From Actinobacteria bacterium UBA2272 (GTDB taxonomy: Bacteria > Actinomycetota > Coriobacteriia > Anaerosomatales > Anaerosomataceae), in NCBI GenBank assembly GCA_002347725.1, contig DDXA01000003.1, positions 62,001 through 126,000 of the forward strand: DNA of 64,000 nt. Reading direction: 5' to 3'. Below are positions 51,559 through 60,215 of the stretch, one piece after another. The notes beneath the pieces are model-generated. The model saw only the letters and a program-made list of their open reading frames with translations. It was not told the DNA's origin and did not search any database. Position 1 is the first letter of the stretch, and each line of letters opens with the position of its first letter. The translations under genes and the position numbers were made by a program.

Positions 51559-52845
51559 GTGGACGATACGCGCATCGCCGCTGCCGACGCTGCATACGCG
51601 GCGGGAGACTGGACGACGGCTGCACGGGAGTACCTGGCCGCGACAGCCGGCCGGAGTGAGGGCAGCGGGTACGCGTTCCACCGAGCCGGCAACGCTCTCA
51701 TGAAGCTGAGGCGCTTCGACGACGCGTGCGCTGTGTACGAGCGCGCGCTGGAGGATGGAACCTATACCGATGAGTCTGCTGTCGCGTGTAACCTCGGGAC
51801 CGCACGGGCGACGCTCGGCTCGTTTTCCGAGGCCGCACCCGCGTTCGAGCGTGCGCTGAACGATGGGGGATACGCGGGCCGGTACAAGGCCCTGCAGGGG
51901 CTAGCGGGCGCGTTCTACCAGATGGGCCGGCTCGAGGAGGCGGCCGATGCGTACCGGAAGGCGGCGCTCGACGATCGGAACCCCGATCCGGGCAAGGCCC
52001 TCAACAACCTCGGGTTGTGTTTCATCGCGCTCGAGCGTCCTGAAGACGCCGTCGGCGCGTACCGGGCGGCGCTCGACATGCCCGGCTACAAGGGCCGTGG
52101 ACGCGCTGCGGCTAACCTCGGCATGGCATACGCGGCGCTCGGGATGCACGATCTGGCGATCGCGTCGTTCGAGCGCTCGCGGGATGAGTTCGGTTACAGC
52201 CTGACAGCCGCGATGGAAGCCGCGTACAGGTCGAGTCTCGAGGCGGATAGCGGCCCCAGTCGTGTCGAGGGGTGGTCTACCGGCGAGATGCCGCCGGTAT
52301 TCTCCGAGCCGGATGAACAGACGGCGTCTGGTCCCGATTCTGACGAGAGCGAGGATGTGTCGCGCTTCTTCACGATCACCGATGCCGAGATGCGCGCGGC
52401 CGATCGGGATGCGCGGCGACGCGAGCGACTCGATGAACGGGAGGCCCGTCCGTTGTGGCTGACGCTCATGACGTGGGGGTCCGTTGTCGTGGTCATCGCC
52501 GGGATCCTCGTGGGCGCGTACCTGTACGGCGTCGGCTATCCCACTCAGCAGATGACTGTGCTGGGGATGATGGAAGCGTACGGTGCGGGCGAGGCGGTGG
52601 ACTCCTACTGGGTCGCCGTGCCTGCTCGTGATGTCGACAAGGCGATGTCGAGCCTTCCGCCAGCGTGGACGTCGTACGAGATCGTGCGCGTGGTGCGCGC
52701 GGCACGCACATCGAAGGCCGATGTGGCCGTGGTTCTGGAGCAGGGAGGGACCGTCACCTACGAGATCTCGCTGGCGCGTGAGGGCGTTGGATGGAAGGTC
52801 TCGGGTGTCGCCAGCTCATTCAGTTCCATGGACGGTGGTCTCTAG
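51559..52845 (+). CDS. TPR-repeat protein with one transmembrane helix
   Basis: The GTG at 51559 follows GAAGGGGCT. The 428-residue protein has about six TPR-like units in its first 220 residues (for example AYAAGDWTTAAREYLAATAG, AFYQMGRLEEAADAYRKAAL, GRAAANLGMAYAALGMHDLA). A charged linker and a single membrane helix (about 295-315, SVVVVIAGILVGAYLYGVG) follow. The C-terminal 110 residues form a small alpha/beta domain outside or at the membrane. I do not recognise a specific family. TPR arrays usually bind partner proteins, so a scaffold role is likely. Confidence 0.75.
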   Translation: MDDTRIAAADAAYAAGDWTTAAREYLAATAGRSEGSGYAFHRAGNALMKLRRFDDACAVYERALEDGTYTDESAVACNLGTARATLGSFSEAAPAFERALNDGGYAGRYKALQGLAGAFYQMGRLEEAADAYRKAALDDRNPDPGKALNNLGLCFIALERPEDAVGAYRAALDMPGYKGRGRAAANLGMAYAALGMHDLAIASFERSRDEFGYSLTAAMEAAYRSSLEADSGPSRVEGWSTGEMPPVFSEPDEQTASGPDSDESEDVSRFFTITDAEMRAADRDARRRERLDEREARPLWLTLMTWGSVVVVIAGILVGAYLYGVGYPTQQMTVLGMMEAYGAGEAVDSYWVAVPARDVDKAMSSLPPAWTSYEIVRVVRAARTSKADVAVVLEQGGTVTYEISLAREGVGWKVSGVASSFSSMDGGL

Positions 52846-52968
52846 GACCTCATCGCGGTCGGAACGCGTGTCTTTGGCGACGCCGCGTATTCCCCCTCTT
52901 GCATCATGTGCCGAGGTACTGCTAAATGGCACGAAACCAACTCATCCATCAAGACCGAAGGAGTGCGC

Positions 52969-53370
52969 GTGAGCCAGAAGACCTACTGCATGATCAAGCC
53001 AGACGCGGTCGCGCGAGGGCTTATCGGGAAGATCGTCGCCAGGTTCGAGGGTGTGGGGCTGACTGTTGAGCGCCTTGAACTCGGACAGGTGAGTGTGGCG
53101 CAGGCCGCGGCAAACTACGTCGAGCACGAGGGCAAACCGTTCTACGACGGACTTGTCGCGTACATAACGTCGGGACCGGTCGTCAAGATGGTGCTCTCAG
53201 GTCCCGAGGCGGTGGCTGTGGTCCGAAAGCTCATCGGTGCGACCGATCCGAAGGTCGCCGCTCCCGGGACGATCCGTGGTGACTATGGGCTGTCGCTCGA
53301 TGCGAACATCGTGCACGGCTCCGACTCTCCCGAGAGCGCCGAGCGGGAGATCGCGATCTTCTTCTCGTAG
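52969..53370 (+). CDS. ndk: Nucleoside diphosphate kinase
   Basis: The GTG at 52969 follows GAAGGAG and gives 133 residues, the expected Ndk length. The N-terminus has TYCMIKPDAVARGLIGKIV; RKLIGATDPKVAAPGTIRGD and the active-site histidine in DANIVHGSDSPESAE complete the signature. The enzyme equalises NTP and dNTP pools by a phosphohistidine intermediate. One difference from the consensus is that the usual MVWEG block reads MVLSG here. rnfC starts 52 bp later on the same strand. Confidence 0.96.
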   Translation: MSQKTYCMIKPDAVARGLIGKIVARFEGVGLTVERLELGQVSVAQAAANYVEHEGKPFYDGLVAYITSGPVVKMVLSGPEAVAVVRKLIGATDPKVAAPGTIRGDYGLSLDANIVHGSDSPESAEREIAIFFS

Positions 53371-53422
53371 GGTGGCGGTCGGCACGGCTGGATGCTGCAG
53401 TGGCGGACGGGGAGGGGTGCTT

Positions 53423-54718
53423 GTGGCAAGACAGGTGTTCAGGGGTGGTGTCCACCCGCCTGAGCACAAGGAGGCGACGTCGGCGTCCGCGATCCAATGG
53501 GCGCCCGTGCCTGCTCGGCTTGTGCTTCCGATGAGTCAGCATCTTGGGGCCCCCTGCGTTCCCACGGTTGCTGTCGGCGATCGTGTTGCGCGAGGCCAGG
53601 TCATCGGATCCGTCGATGCGATGGTCAGCGCACCGATCCACAGTCCTGTCGCCGGTACGGTCACCGGGATCAGCGACACCCTTACGACCGGTGGCGCCCG
53701 GGTCGCTGCGGTCACGATCGAGCCCGACGCCGAGCAGGACCTTCAAGGCTACGTCACGGTGACGGCCGACGATGAACGCGGTCGCGTCCGGGCCGCGGGT
53801 ATCGTCGGCCTGGGTGGGGCGACCTTCCCGAGTGTGGTGAAGCTGACCCCGCCGAAAGACATGCACATCGAGGTCGTGATACTCAACGGCTGCGAATGCG
53901 AACCGTTCCTCACGTGCGATCACCGGCTCATGGTCGAGCAGCCCGAGCGGGTCGTGGCCGGCGCTCGCCATATCGGCCGACTCGTGGGCGCGAAGCGGAT
54001 CGTCATCGCCGTGGAGTCCAACAAGCCCGACGCGGTCGAGGCGCTGCGTGCCGAGGCCGGCAGCGATGTCGAGGTCCAGGTGCTCCCGACACGCTACCCT
54101 CAAGGCGCAGAGAAGCAGTTGATCTACGCCTTGCTCGGCGCCGAGGTGCCGCACGGGAAGCTACCGGCGGCGACCGGCGCGCTGGTCCACAACGTGGCCA
54201 CCGCTGCCGCGATCGCCGATGCGCTCGAATACGGCAAGCCGCTCACGGAGCGCATCGTCACCGTGACCGGGGAGGTCGCCAGACCCGGCAACTATCGCGT
54301 CGTTCTCGGCACGCTCGTGAGTGAGCTCATAGAGATCGCCGGCGGTTTCTCCGGTCCGGTGGAGCGCGTGATCGCGGGCGGTCCGATGACGGGACAGGCG
54401 CTCGCCTCGCTCGACGTGCCGGTGACAAAGGGCACGTCCGGGATCGTCGCGCTCGCGCCGGGAGTCGCCGCACCTGCCATCTCCGGCGACCAGCCGTGCA
54501 TCCGGTGTGGAAGGTGCACCGTGGGCTGCCCGATGGGCCTGGAGCCCTACGCGATCGCCAACTACGCTAATCGCCGCATGTGGGATTCGGCCGCGGCACG
54601 GCGCCCCATCGACTGCATCGAGTGTGGCGTCTGCTCGTACGTCTGTCCCACGCGACGTCCGTTGCTCCAGCTCATCAGGCTCGCCAAGGCGGCCGCGCTT
54701 GCGAAGGGGGTGAGCTGA
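53423..54718 (+). CDS. rnfC: Rnf electron transport complex subunit C
   Basis: The GTG at 53423 is 7 nt after GGAGG; an in-frame GTG at 53417 is too close. The 431-residue protein has the N-terminal FRGGVHPPEHKE block and a barrel-sandwich region (ARGQVIGSVDAMVSAPIHSP). The NADH/FMN domain carries GIVGLGGATFPSVVKL and LNGCECEPFLTCDHRLM. Two 4Fe-4S motifs end it, CIRCGRCTVGCP and CIECGVCSYVCP. RnfC is the NAD-facing subunit of the ferredoxin:NAD+ oxidoreductase, which pumps Na+ or H+. It opens the rnfCDGEAB operon. Confidence 0.96.
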   Translation: MARQVFRGGVHPPEHKEATSASAIQWAPVPARLVLPMSQHLGAPCVPTVAVGDRVARGQVIGSVDAMVSAPIHSPVAGTVTGISDTLTTGGARVAAVTIEPDAEQDLQGYVTVTADDERGRVRAAGIVGLGGATFPSVVKLTPPKDMHIEVVILNGCECEPFLTCDHRLMVEQPERVVAGARHIGRLVGAKRIVIAVESNKPDAVEALRAEAGSDVEVQVLPTRYPQGAEKQLIYALLGAEVPHGKLPAATGALVHNVATAAAIADALEYGKPLTERIVTVTGEVARPGNYRVVLGTLVSELIEIAGGFSGPVERVIAGGPMTGQALASLDVPVTKGTSGIVALAPGVAAPAISGDQPCIRCGRCTVGCPMGLEPYAIANYANRRMWDSAAARRPIDCIECGVCSYVCPTRRPLLQLIRLAKAAALAKGVS

Positions 54719-55716
54719 TGGACGACGCTGTCGAGCGGCGGGTAGTCGGACCGGCGCCGCACATAGCGGCGCCGACGACCTGCACGCACATCATGCTCTG
54801 GGTCGTCGCGGCGCTTGCACCGTCGGCACTGTGGGCGGTCGTGACGATGGGCTGGGTCGCCGCTCAGCTTCTCCTCATCTGCATAGGTGTTGCGCTCGCA
54901 ACCGAGTACCTGTGGAATGCGATCGCACGCCGGCCCCAGACGCTCACCGACGGGAGCGCGCTCGTGACCGGGCTTCTGTTGGCGATGAGCCTACCGCCGC
55001 GAACACCCTGGTGGGTGGCTGCGGCGGCAGCGTTCGTCGCGATCGGCCTGGCCAAGCAACTGTTCGGCGGGCTCGGGCACAACCTGTTCAACCCTGCGTT
55101 GGTGGGTCGCGCATTCGTCGCAGTCTCGTGGGCCGGGGTCTTCGCAGCTGCGCCGAGCCGTGGCTGGTTCCAGACACTGCCCGAGGTGACCGCCGAGGGA
55201 TTCGACGCGATCTCCGGTGCCACGCGCCTGGCTGTCGCCGCTGCCGATCGCGCCGCATCGGGTGCGTATGGGTTCGACCTTGCGGCGCAGTACCAACCGT
55301 TGCTGTTGCGCAACCTCGAGGGGTCGCTCGGCGAGGTATCGGCCGCGCTGTTGATCGCCGGCGGGTTGCTCCTCATCGTCAGAGGCATCATCGACTGGCG
55401 TATCCCGGCGGGCTACATCGGGACGATGGCGCTCGTGTCGTGGGCGTTCGGCGCAGACGCCCTCTTCCACATCCTTGCGGGTGGCGTGATGCTCGGCGCG
55501 TTTTTCATGGCGACCGACTACGTCTCCTCTCCGATGTCCAAGACCGGTCGCATCGTCTACGGCGTCGGCTGCGGGCTGTTCAATGCTGTAGGTCGGTTCG
55601 TGGGGGCCATGCCCGAGTCGACCACGTTCGCTATCCTCTTCATGAACGGGCTGGCGCCGCTGATCGACCGGATGACCCGGCCGCGGACGTTCGGGTGGGT
55701 GAAGCGCGATGCCTAA
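54718..55716 (+). CDS. rnfD: Rnf complex subunit D
   Basis: The ATG at 54718 shares one base with the rnfC stop. The 332-residue multi-span protein has QLFGGLGHNLFNPALVGRAF and the covalent-FMN site in ISGATRLAV (Thr). DYVSSPMSKTGRIVYGVGCG and the end MNGLAPLIDRMTRPRTFG are conserved. RnfD forms the membrane core with A, E and G and carries covalent FMN and riboflavin. The flavin transferase ApbE needed for this attachment is not in the window. Confidence 0.96.
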   Translation: MDDAVERRVVGPAPHIAAPTTCTHIMLWVVAALAPSALWAVVTMGWVAAQLLLICIGVALATEYLWNAIARRPQTLTDGSALVTGLLLAMSLPPRTPWWVAAAAAFVAIGLAKQLFGGLGHNLFNPALVGRAFVAVSWAGVFAAAPSRGWFQTLPEVTAEGFDAISGATRLAVAAADRAASGAYGFDLAAQYQPLLLRNLEGSLGEVSAALLIAGGLLLIVRGIIDWRIPAGYIGTMALVSWAFGADALFHILAGGVMLGAFFMATDYVSSPMSKTGRIVYGVGCGLFNAVGRFVGAMPESTTFAILFMNGLAPLIDRMTRPRTFGWVKRDA

Positions 55717-56296
55717 GTCTATCCGTCTCGTTATCGCCGTTCTTGTCGCCTGCGTTTCCGCGGCGCTCGGGCTCTCGCTCACCTATGCCGCCACCGCCCC
55801 GCGCATCGCGGAGCAGGACCGGCTGGCGGAGGAGCGTTCGCTCCAAGCGGTGATGCCCGATGCTGACGACTTCGAGAAAGTCGCGGACGCGGCGCTGCTG
55901 GAGGCTGCGGCCGCTGCTGCCGGCCCCACCGACCTTAAAGATGTCTACCTGGCGAGTGAGGCGGGCGCGCACGCGGGGTGGGCGATCAAGCTCGCCTCAC
56001 GGGGCTACGGCGGGCCTATGCAGCTGGTTATAGGTTTGGACACATCTGGTTCAGTCACGGGTGTCAGCATCCTGTCGATGAACGAAACGCCGGGTCTCGG
56101 TACGAAGGTCCTTACAGAGTCGTGGTTCATCGAACAGTTCGTCACACTTCCGGCAGGCTTCGATGACGCCGATGTCAGGGCGCTTGATTCGATCAGTGGG
56201 TCGACGCGCTCGGCGAACGGTGTCAGGAACGGTGTCGCGGCGGCGGGACGTGTGTACGCCGCGGTACTTTCTGGCGAGGAGGGAGGGGCGCAATGA
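55709..56296 (+). CDS. rnfG: Rnf complex subunit G
   Basis: The 195-residue protein has one N-terminal membrane helix (VIAVLVACVSAALGLSL) and an extracytoplasmic FMN-binding domain. NETPGLGTKVLTESWFIEQF is diagnostic, and the flavin-attachment site is SISGSTRSANGV near residue 167, with Ser-Thr in the usual Ala-Thr place. It overlaps rnfD by 8 bp and rnfE by 4 bp. RnfG passes electrons on the outer side of the complex. Confidence 0.94.
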   Translation: MPKSIRLVIAVLVACVSAALGLSLTYAATAPRIAEQDRLAEERSLQAVMPDADDFEKVADAALLEAAAAAAGPTDLKDVYLASEAGAHAGWAIKLASRGYGGPMQLVIGLDTSGSVTGVSILSMNETPGLGTKVLTESWFIEQFVTLPAGFDDADVRALDSISGSTRSANGVRNGVAAAGRVYAAVLSGEEGGAQ

Positions 56297-56931
56297 ACGA
56301 GTGGATCAGGACGTTCCGGCAAGGCATCGGCATCGAGAACCCGCTCACCGTTCTCATGATCGGCCTGTGCGCCACCCTCGCGGTGTCCACGCAGGTGCAG
56401 AACGCGGCGTTCATGGGACTCGCGGTGGTGTTCGTCGTGACGATGAGTAACATCCTCGTCTCGGTGTTCCGGAACGCGATCCCCAGTGAGGTCCGTATAC
56501 CGATCTTCATCGTCGTGATCGCCTCGTTCGTTACGATCGTGGATCTCGTGATGAAGGCGTTCGTCCCCGGGATCTACCAGGTGCTGGGCATCTGGATCCC
56601 GCTGATCGTGGTCAACTGCATGATCCTCGGTCGCGCTGAGGCTTTCGCGTACCACAACAAGCCGCTGCTCGCGATTGCGGACGGACTGGGCATGGGGATC
56701 GGCTTCTGGCTGGTCATGGTCGTGCTCGCCACCATCCGCGAGCTGTTCGGCACCGGAGCGATCGTGTGGTTCGAGACCACGCTGGTCCGGCTGCCCGCAG
56801 GGTATGCCCCTCCGAGTGTCCTGCTCCTGTTCCCCGGGGCATTCCTTGTGTTCGGCTTCATGATCGCCGGTACACGGTGGCTCGGCGAGCGCTCGGCGGC
56901 ACGAGCGGAGGCGCGCGCATGTCGACGATAA
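56293..56931 (+). CDS. rnfE: Rnf complex subunit E
   Basis: This 212-residue protein has six predicted membrane helices. ENPLTVLMIGLCATLAVST is the family opening and GIWIPLIVVNCMILGRAEAFA carries the conserved cysteine of the RnfA/RnfE iron-sulfur site. GMGIGFWLVMVVLATIRELF follows. RnfE and its paralogue RnfA are inverted partners that form the central ion path. It overlaps rnfA by 13 bp. Confidence 0.95.
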   Translation: MNEWIRTFRQGIGIENPLTVLMIGLCATLAVSTQVQNAAFMGLAVVFVVTMSNILVSVFRNAIPSEVRIPIFIVVIASFVTIVDLVMKAFVPGIYQVLGIWIPLIVVNCMILGRAEAFAYHNKPLLAIADGLGMGIGFWLVMVVLATIRELFGTGAIVWFETTLVRLPAGYAPPSVLLLFPGAFLVFGFMIAGTRWLGERSAARAEARACRR

Positions 56932-57545
56932 GCCAGTTCGCGCTGCTGTTCATCGGTGGCGCGCTCATCAACAACATCCTGCTGACCCGGTTCATCGGTC
57001 TGTGCCCGTTCTTCGGCGTCTCGGGCAACATGGAGACGTCGATGGGGATGAGCCTTGCGGTCGTCTTCGTGATGATGATGGCATCGACGGCCACGTGGGT
57101 GGTCTGGGAGTTCGTGCTGGCGCCACTCGGTGTCGGTGAGTTCTTGTACATCCCGGCGTTCATCCTGATCATCGCCTCGCTCGTTCAGTTCGTGGAGATG
57201 TATCTGCGCAAGTCCAGCCCTGTGCTCTATCGTGCGATGGGCATCTTCTTGCCGCTGATCACGACAAACTGTGCCGTGCTCGCCACGGCGACCGAGGCGG
57301 CCAAGCCCGGGTTCTTCAAGCTCAACATCCCGGTAGGCGCATCGCTCAGCCTCGGGCAGGCGCTCATCTATACGCTCGGCGTCTCCATCGGTTTCGGGTT
57401 CGCGCTCATCACGTTCGCGGCACTTCGTGAACGGCTCGAACTGGCGAGTGTGCCACGTGCGTTCAGAGGCTCTCCGATCGCATTCATCACCGCCGGGCTG
57501 CTCTCGCTCGCGTACGTAGGGTTTTCCGGCTGGTTCGGACTGTGA
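56919..57545 (+). CDS. rnfA: Rnf complex subunit A
   Basis: The ATG at 56919 gives 208 residues. INNILLTRFIGLCPFFGVSG and GIFLPLITTNCAVLATATEAA carry the two conserved cysteines that bind the membrane-embedded cluster shared with RnfE. Six membrane helices are predicted. The end YVGFSGWFGL is typical. The paralogy with rnfE is visible in the order of the helices. rnfB begins 9 bp later. Confidence 0.96.
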   Translation: MSTISQFALLFIGGALINNILLTRFIGLCPFFGVSGNMETSMGMSLAVVFVMMMASTATWVVWEFVLAPLGVGEFLYIPAFILIIASLVQFVEMYLRKSSPVLYRAMGIFLPLITTNCAVLATATEAAKPGFFKLNIPVGASLSLGQALIYTLGVSIGFGFALITFAALRERLELASVPRAFRGSPIAFITAGLLSLAYVGFSGWFGL

Positions 57546-57554
57546 GGTGACTGC

Positions 57555-58442
57555 GTGGATCTCGTACTCATAGCCAAAGCGGTCGGTGCGCTGAGCCTCA
57601 TCGGGCTCATCACGTCGGCAGTACTGTCGACCGCTGCCAAGAAGTTCCACGTTGAGGTCGATCCTCGTGTCGGTGCGGTCGTGGGGGCGCTTCCGGGATC
57701 GAACTGTGGAGCGTGTGGACGACCCTCCTGTTTCGCAGTCGCCGAGGGCATCGTCGCTGGCGAGGTTCCGCCGAACGCATGCGTCGCGGGCGGACAGTCG
57801 GTCGCCGATGCGGTCGCCGCGATCATGGGTGCTGCCGCATGCGAGATGGCATCGGTGATCTGTGCTCGCGGTTGCGGTGGCGGCGATAGGGCCGTGCGCG
57901 TCTATGATTACGCGGGTGTGCCGTCATGCGCCGCGTCCAATCGACTGGCGGGAGGACCTCTCGCCTGTGCCTGGGGGTGCATCGGTCTCGGTGACTGCGA
58001 GCGGGCGTGTCCGTTCGACGCCATCAGGATGGATGCGCGTGGCCTTCCTGTGATCGATCCGGTGAAGTGCACGGGATGCGGCATCTGCGTACGCGAATGT
58101 CCGCGCGGCCAGCTGACGCTGCTCGAACTCGTGCCGGAGGCGGCGCCCATCGTCATGCGGTGCAACGCGCGCGACAAGGTCAAGGCCCGGAGGGCCAACT
58201 GTACGGCCTGCTGCATCGCGTGCAAGAAGTGCGAGCGGGAGTGTCCGCACGACGCCATTCATGTGATCGACATGCTTGCGGTGGTCGACTACGAGAAGTG
58301 CACCGGGTGTGGCGCATGCGTCGAGGTGTGCCCGCAGAAGTGCATCGACTTCTACGGTCACCGCCCGGGTGTCGATGCGGTGTCAGCCGATGGCGCCGGC
58401 CCCGATGTCGAGACTCCGGCGAAGATCGCTCAGGAAGCGTAG
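57555..58442 (+). CDS. rnfB: Rnf complex subunit B (ferredoxin-like)
   Basis: A GTG start gives 295 residues. A membrane helix (about 5-25) is followed by the Fe-S domain ALPGSNCGACGRPSCFAVAE. Three further 4Fe-4S motifs follow: CIGLGDCERACP/CTGCGICVRECP, CTACCIACKKCERECP and CTGCGACVEVCP. RnfB accepts electrons from ferredoxin on the cytoplasmic side. The order C-D-G-E-A-B is that of anaerobic Clostridia and related bacteria. It ends with a short acidic tail. Confidence 0.96.
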   Translation: MDLVLIAKAVGALSLIGLITSAVLSTAAKKFHVEVDPRVGAVVGALPGSNCGACGRPSCFAVAEGIVAGEVPPNACVAGGQSVADAVAAIMGAAACEMASVICARGCGGGDRAVRVYDYAGVPSCAASNRLAGGPLACAWGCIGLGDCERACPFDAIRMDARGLPVIDPVKCTGCGICVRECPRGQLTLLELVPEAAPIVMRCNARDKVKARRANCTACCIACKKCERECPHDAIHVIDMLAVVDYEKCTGCGACVEVCPQKCIDFYGHRPGVDAVSADGAGPDVETPAKIAQEA

Positions 58443-58446
58443 AGCC

Positions 58447-58809
58447 ATGACCCGGGCCGACCGCATCGTCATCGCGATCATCGCTGTTGCGGCGCTCGTC
58501 AGTTGGCCGGTCGCGGTGTCCGCCGGGCCAGCCGAAGCGATGCGCGTCGCCATAGCCGGACCGGGAGGGGTGACCACGCGGGATCTCGATTCCGACGAGG
58601 TACTCACGGTTGTCGGTGCGCGGGGCGACGTGGTGGTGCGTATCGCTGACGGAGCCGTCGCTGTCACGGAAGCGGACTGCCCGGATCACACGTGCGTGCG
58701 CACAGGTCGTATCTCTGCTCCCGGTTCGGTGATCGCATGTGTCCCCAACGGAGTCATCGTCCGCATCGAGGGGGGTGACCTCGATGAGCTCGACGCACGC
58801 GTTCGCTGA
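58447..58809 (+). CDS. NusG domain II-like exported protein
   Basis: The ATG at 58447 lies 4 bp after rnfB. The 120-residue protein has a signal or anchor helix (VIAIIAVAALVSWPVAVSAG) and a small beta domain, with VVVRIADGAVAVTEADCPDHTCVRTG and CVPNGVIVRIEGG. The two-cysteine pattern CPDHTC is typical of NusG-II (DUF2134-like) proteins found next to Rnf and Gx-transporter genes. Its role is unknown. It overlaps the following gene by 26 bp. Confidence 0.85.
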   Translation: MTRADRIVIAIIAVAALVSWPVAVSAGPAEAMRVAIAGPGGVTTRDLDSDEVLTVVGARGDVVVRIADGAVAVTEADCPDHTCVRTGRISAPGSVIACVPNGVIVRIEGGDLDELDARVR

Positions 58810-59338
58810 CGGTCTGCGCGGCGCGCAGACCGGCTTGCGCGGCGCGACCCTGCGCGTGGCATACGCCTCGGCGCTTCTTGCGACCGCGGTCGTACTCGGG
58901 CTCGTGGAGTCGTCTCTGCCTCCGGTCGCGCTTCTGCCCTGGCTTCGTATCGGTCTTGCAAACATCGCGGTGGTCGTGGCTCTGATGCTGTGCGGTGCAC
59001 GCGTGGCTGCGTTTGTCAGTGGCGGTCGTGTCGTCGTGGTCGGCCTTCTCACCGGGACGATCGCGTCTCCGGTGTTCGCGATGGCGGCCGGTGGGGCGGC
59101 GCTCTCCCTCGGCGTCATGATCGTGCTACAGCGTAGCCTGCCGTCCCTCTCGTCGGTCGGGCTTTCGGCGGCTGGATCGGTCGGCCACGTGTTCGGGCAG
59201 TTCCTGGTGGCCGCGCTCGTGCTGGGCAGTACATCGGTGTTCGTCCTCGCACCTCCCTCGGTGCTTGTCGCGCTCGCAGTGGGCGCGGCTACCGGCCTGG
59301 TGGCCGGCGGCGTGGTCTCCCGCATCACGAAGCGGTAG
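58784..59338 (+). CDS. Gx transporter family / heptaprenyl diphosphate synthase component I-like protein
   Basis: The ATG at 58784 has GAGGGGGG 8 nt upstream. The 184-residue protein is almost entirely membrane-embedded, with five or six helices. LLPWLRIGLANIAVVVALML and LSLGVMIVLQRSLPSLSSVG followed by GHVFGQFLVAALVL are family signatures. Members are annotated as HepT component I but most are transport-like (ECF-S-type) proteins. Position after rnfCDGEAB and NusG-II is conserved in many anaerobes. Function is unproven. Confidence 0.85.
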   Translation: MSSTHAFADGLRGAQTGLRGATLRVAYASALLATAVVLGLVESSLPPVALLPWLRIGLANIAVVVALMLCGARVAAFVSGGRVVVVGLLTGTIASPVFAMAAGGAALSLGVMIVLQRSLPSLSSVGLSAAGSVGHVFGQFLVAALVLGSTSVFVLAPPSVLVALAVGAATGLVAGGVVSRITKR

Positions 59339-59344
59339 ACGAAC

Positions 59345-59355
59345 GGGGGGGGGGG
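59345..59355 (+). repeat. G11 homopolymer upstream of radC
   Basis: Eleven consecutive G residues end 5 bp before the radC ATG at 59361. The tract overlaps the ribosome-binding position, so slippage would change spacing rather than frame. Confidence 0.8.
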
Positions 59356-59360
59356 ACGGC

Positions 59361-60023
59361 ATGGCGCCGCGCCTGGTGGGAGTACAGGGATCCGCGCGCG
59401 ATCTCGTGTTGTTCGGGCAATGTGGCGCCGTGTCTGACGCCGCGCTCGTGTCACTGGTGCTCGGCGACTGCACCGGCGCACTCGGTGAGGGGATCATCGC
59501 GCGCCACCCGGTCCCGGATGGCATCTGGCGCCTGAGCGCGGATGACCTGGTGTGTTTCGACGGAGTCGGACCTGCTGCGGCGGCCAGGCTGCTCGGCTCG
59601 CTCGAACTCGGCCGTCGCTCCGTGCTTCCGCGCGGCGCCGTCAAGCCCGTCGTCACGCGACCCGAGGACGTCGTCAGGCTCTGCGCGCCGCAGTTGAGGG
59701 GATCGGATCGGGAGCACTTCTGGGCGCTCGCGCTCAACACCAAGAATCAGCTTCTGCGAACCATCGAGGTGTCCGTTGGCAGCTTGAACGCGTCGATCGT
59801 TCACCCCCGAGAGCTGTTCAAAGAGGCGGTGAAGGTCTCGGCCGCCTCCGTGGTGGTCGTGCACAACCACCCGAGCGGCGATCCGACCCCGTCCGGTGCC
59901 GACATCCAGCTGACGAGACGTCTCGTGAAGGCCGGTGACGTGCTCGGCATCGAGGTACTCGACCATGTGATCGTTGGCGAGGGAGACGGGCATGCCAGCC
60001 TCCGGGACCTCGGACTCATGTAG
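59361..60023 (+). CDS. radC: RadC family JAMM/MPN protein
   Basis: The 220-residue protein has a helix-hairpin-helix region (FDGVGPAAAARLLGSLELGR) and a C-terminal JAMM metal site, VVVVHNHPSGDPTPSGAD (His, His, Asp). EHFWALALNTKNQLLRTIEV and VGSLNASIVHPRELFKEAVK are typical of RadC. The molecular activity is not established; the name reflects an old DNA-repair assignment. It precedes the mreBCD operon, as in many bacteria. Confidence 0.95.
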   Translation: MAPRLVGVQGSARDLVLFGQCGAVSDAALVSLVLGDCTGALGEGIIARHPVPDGIWRLSADDLVCFDGVGPAAAARLLGSLELGRRSVLPRGAVKPVVTRPEDVVRLCAPQLRGSDREHFWALALNTKNQLLRTIEVSVGSLNASIVHPRELFKEAVKVSAASVVVVHNHPSGDPTPSGADIQLTRRLVKAGDVLGIEVLDHVIVGEGDGHASLRDLGLM

Positions 60024-60093
60024 CGACACCATCATCTACCTGCGCCGTTGCCGTGTCAGCGTCGCGTCATCGCGTGTTTGTCACGCGCTCATC

Positions 60094-60102
60094 TGCTACA
60101 CT
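60094..60102 (+). promoter_or_regulatory. Extended -10 promoter upstream of mreB
   Basis: TGC followed by TACACT (60097-60102) fits an extended -10 element. The predicted leader is about 105 nt and contains a GTGCGTC/GACGCAC hairpin (60157-60174). Confidence 0.45.
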
Positions 60103-60215
60103 TCTCACGATGTGCGGACTTACCCGCGCGGTGGGAGCGTTCGCCGCGCGTCTTTTGTGCGTCGTGGGACGCACGTGTGCGCCTGTGAGGGTGCACCGAA
60201 AGGAGAGAAGCGCTC

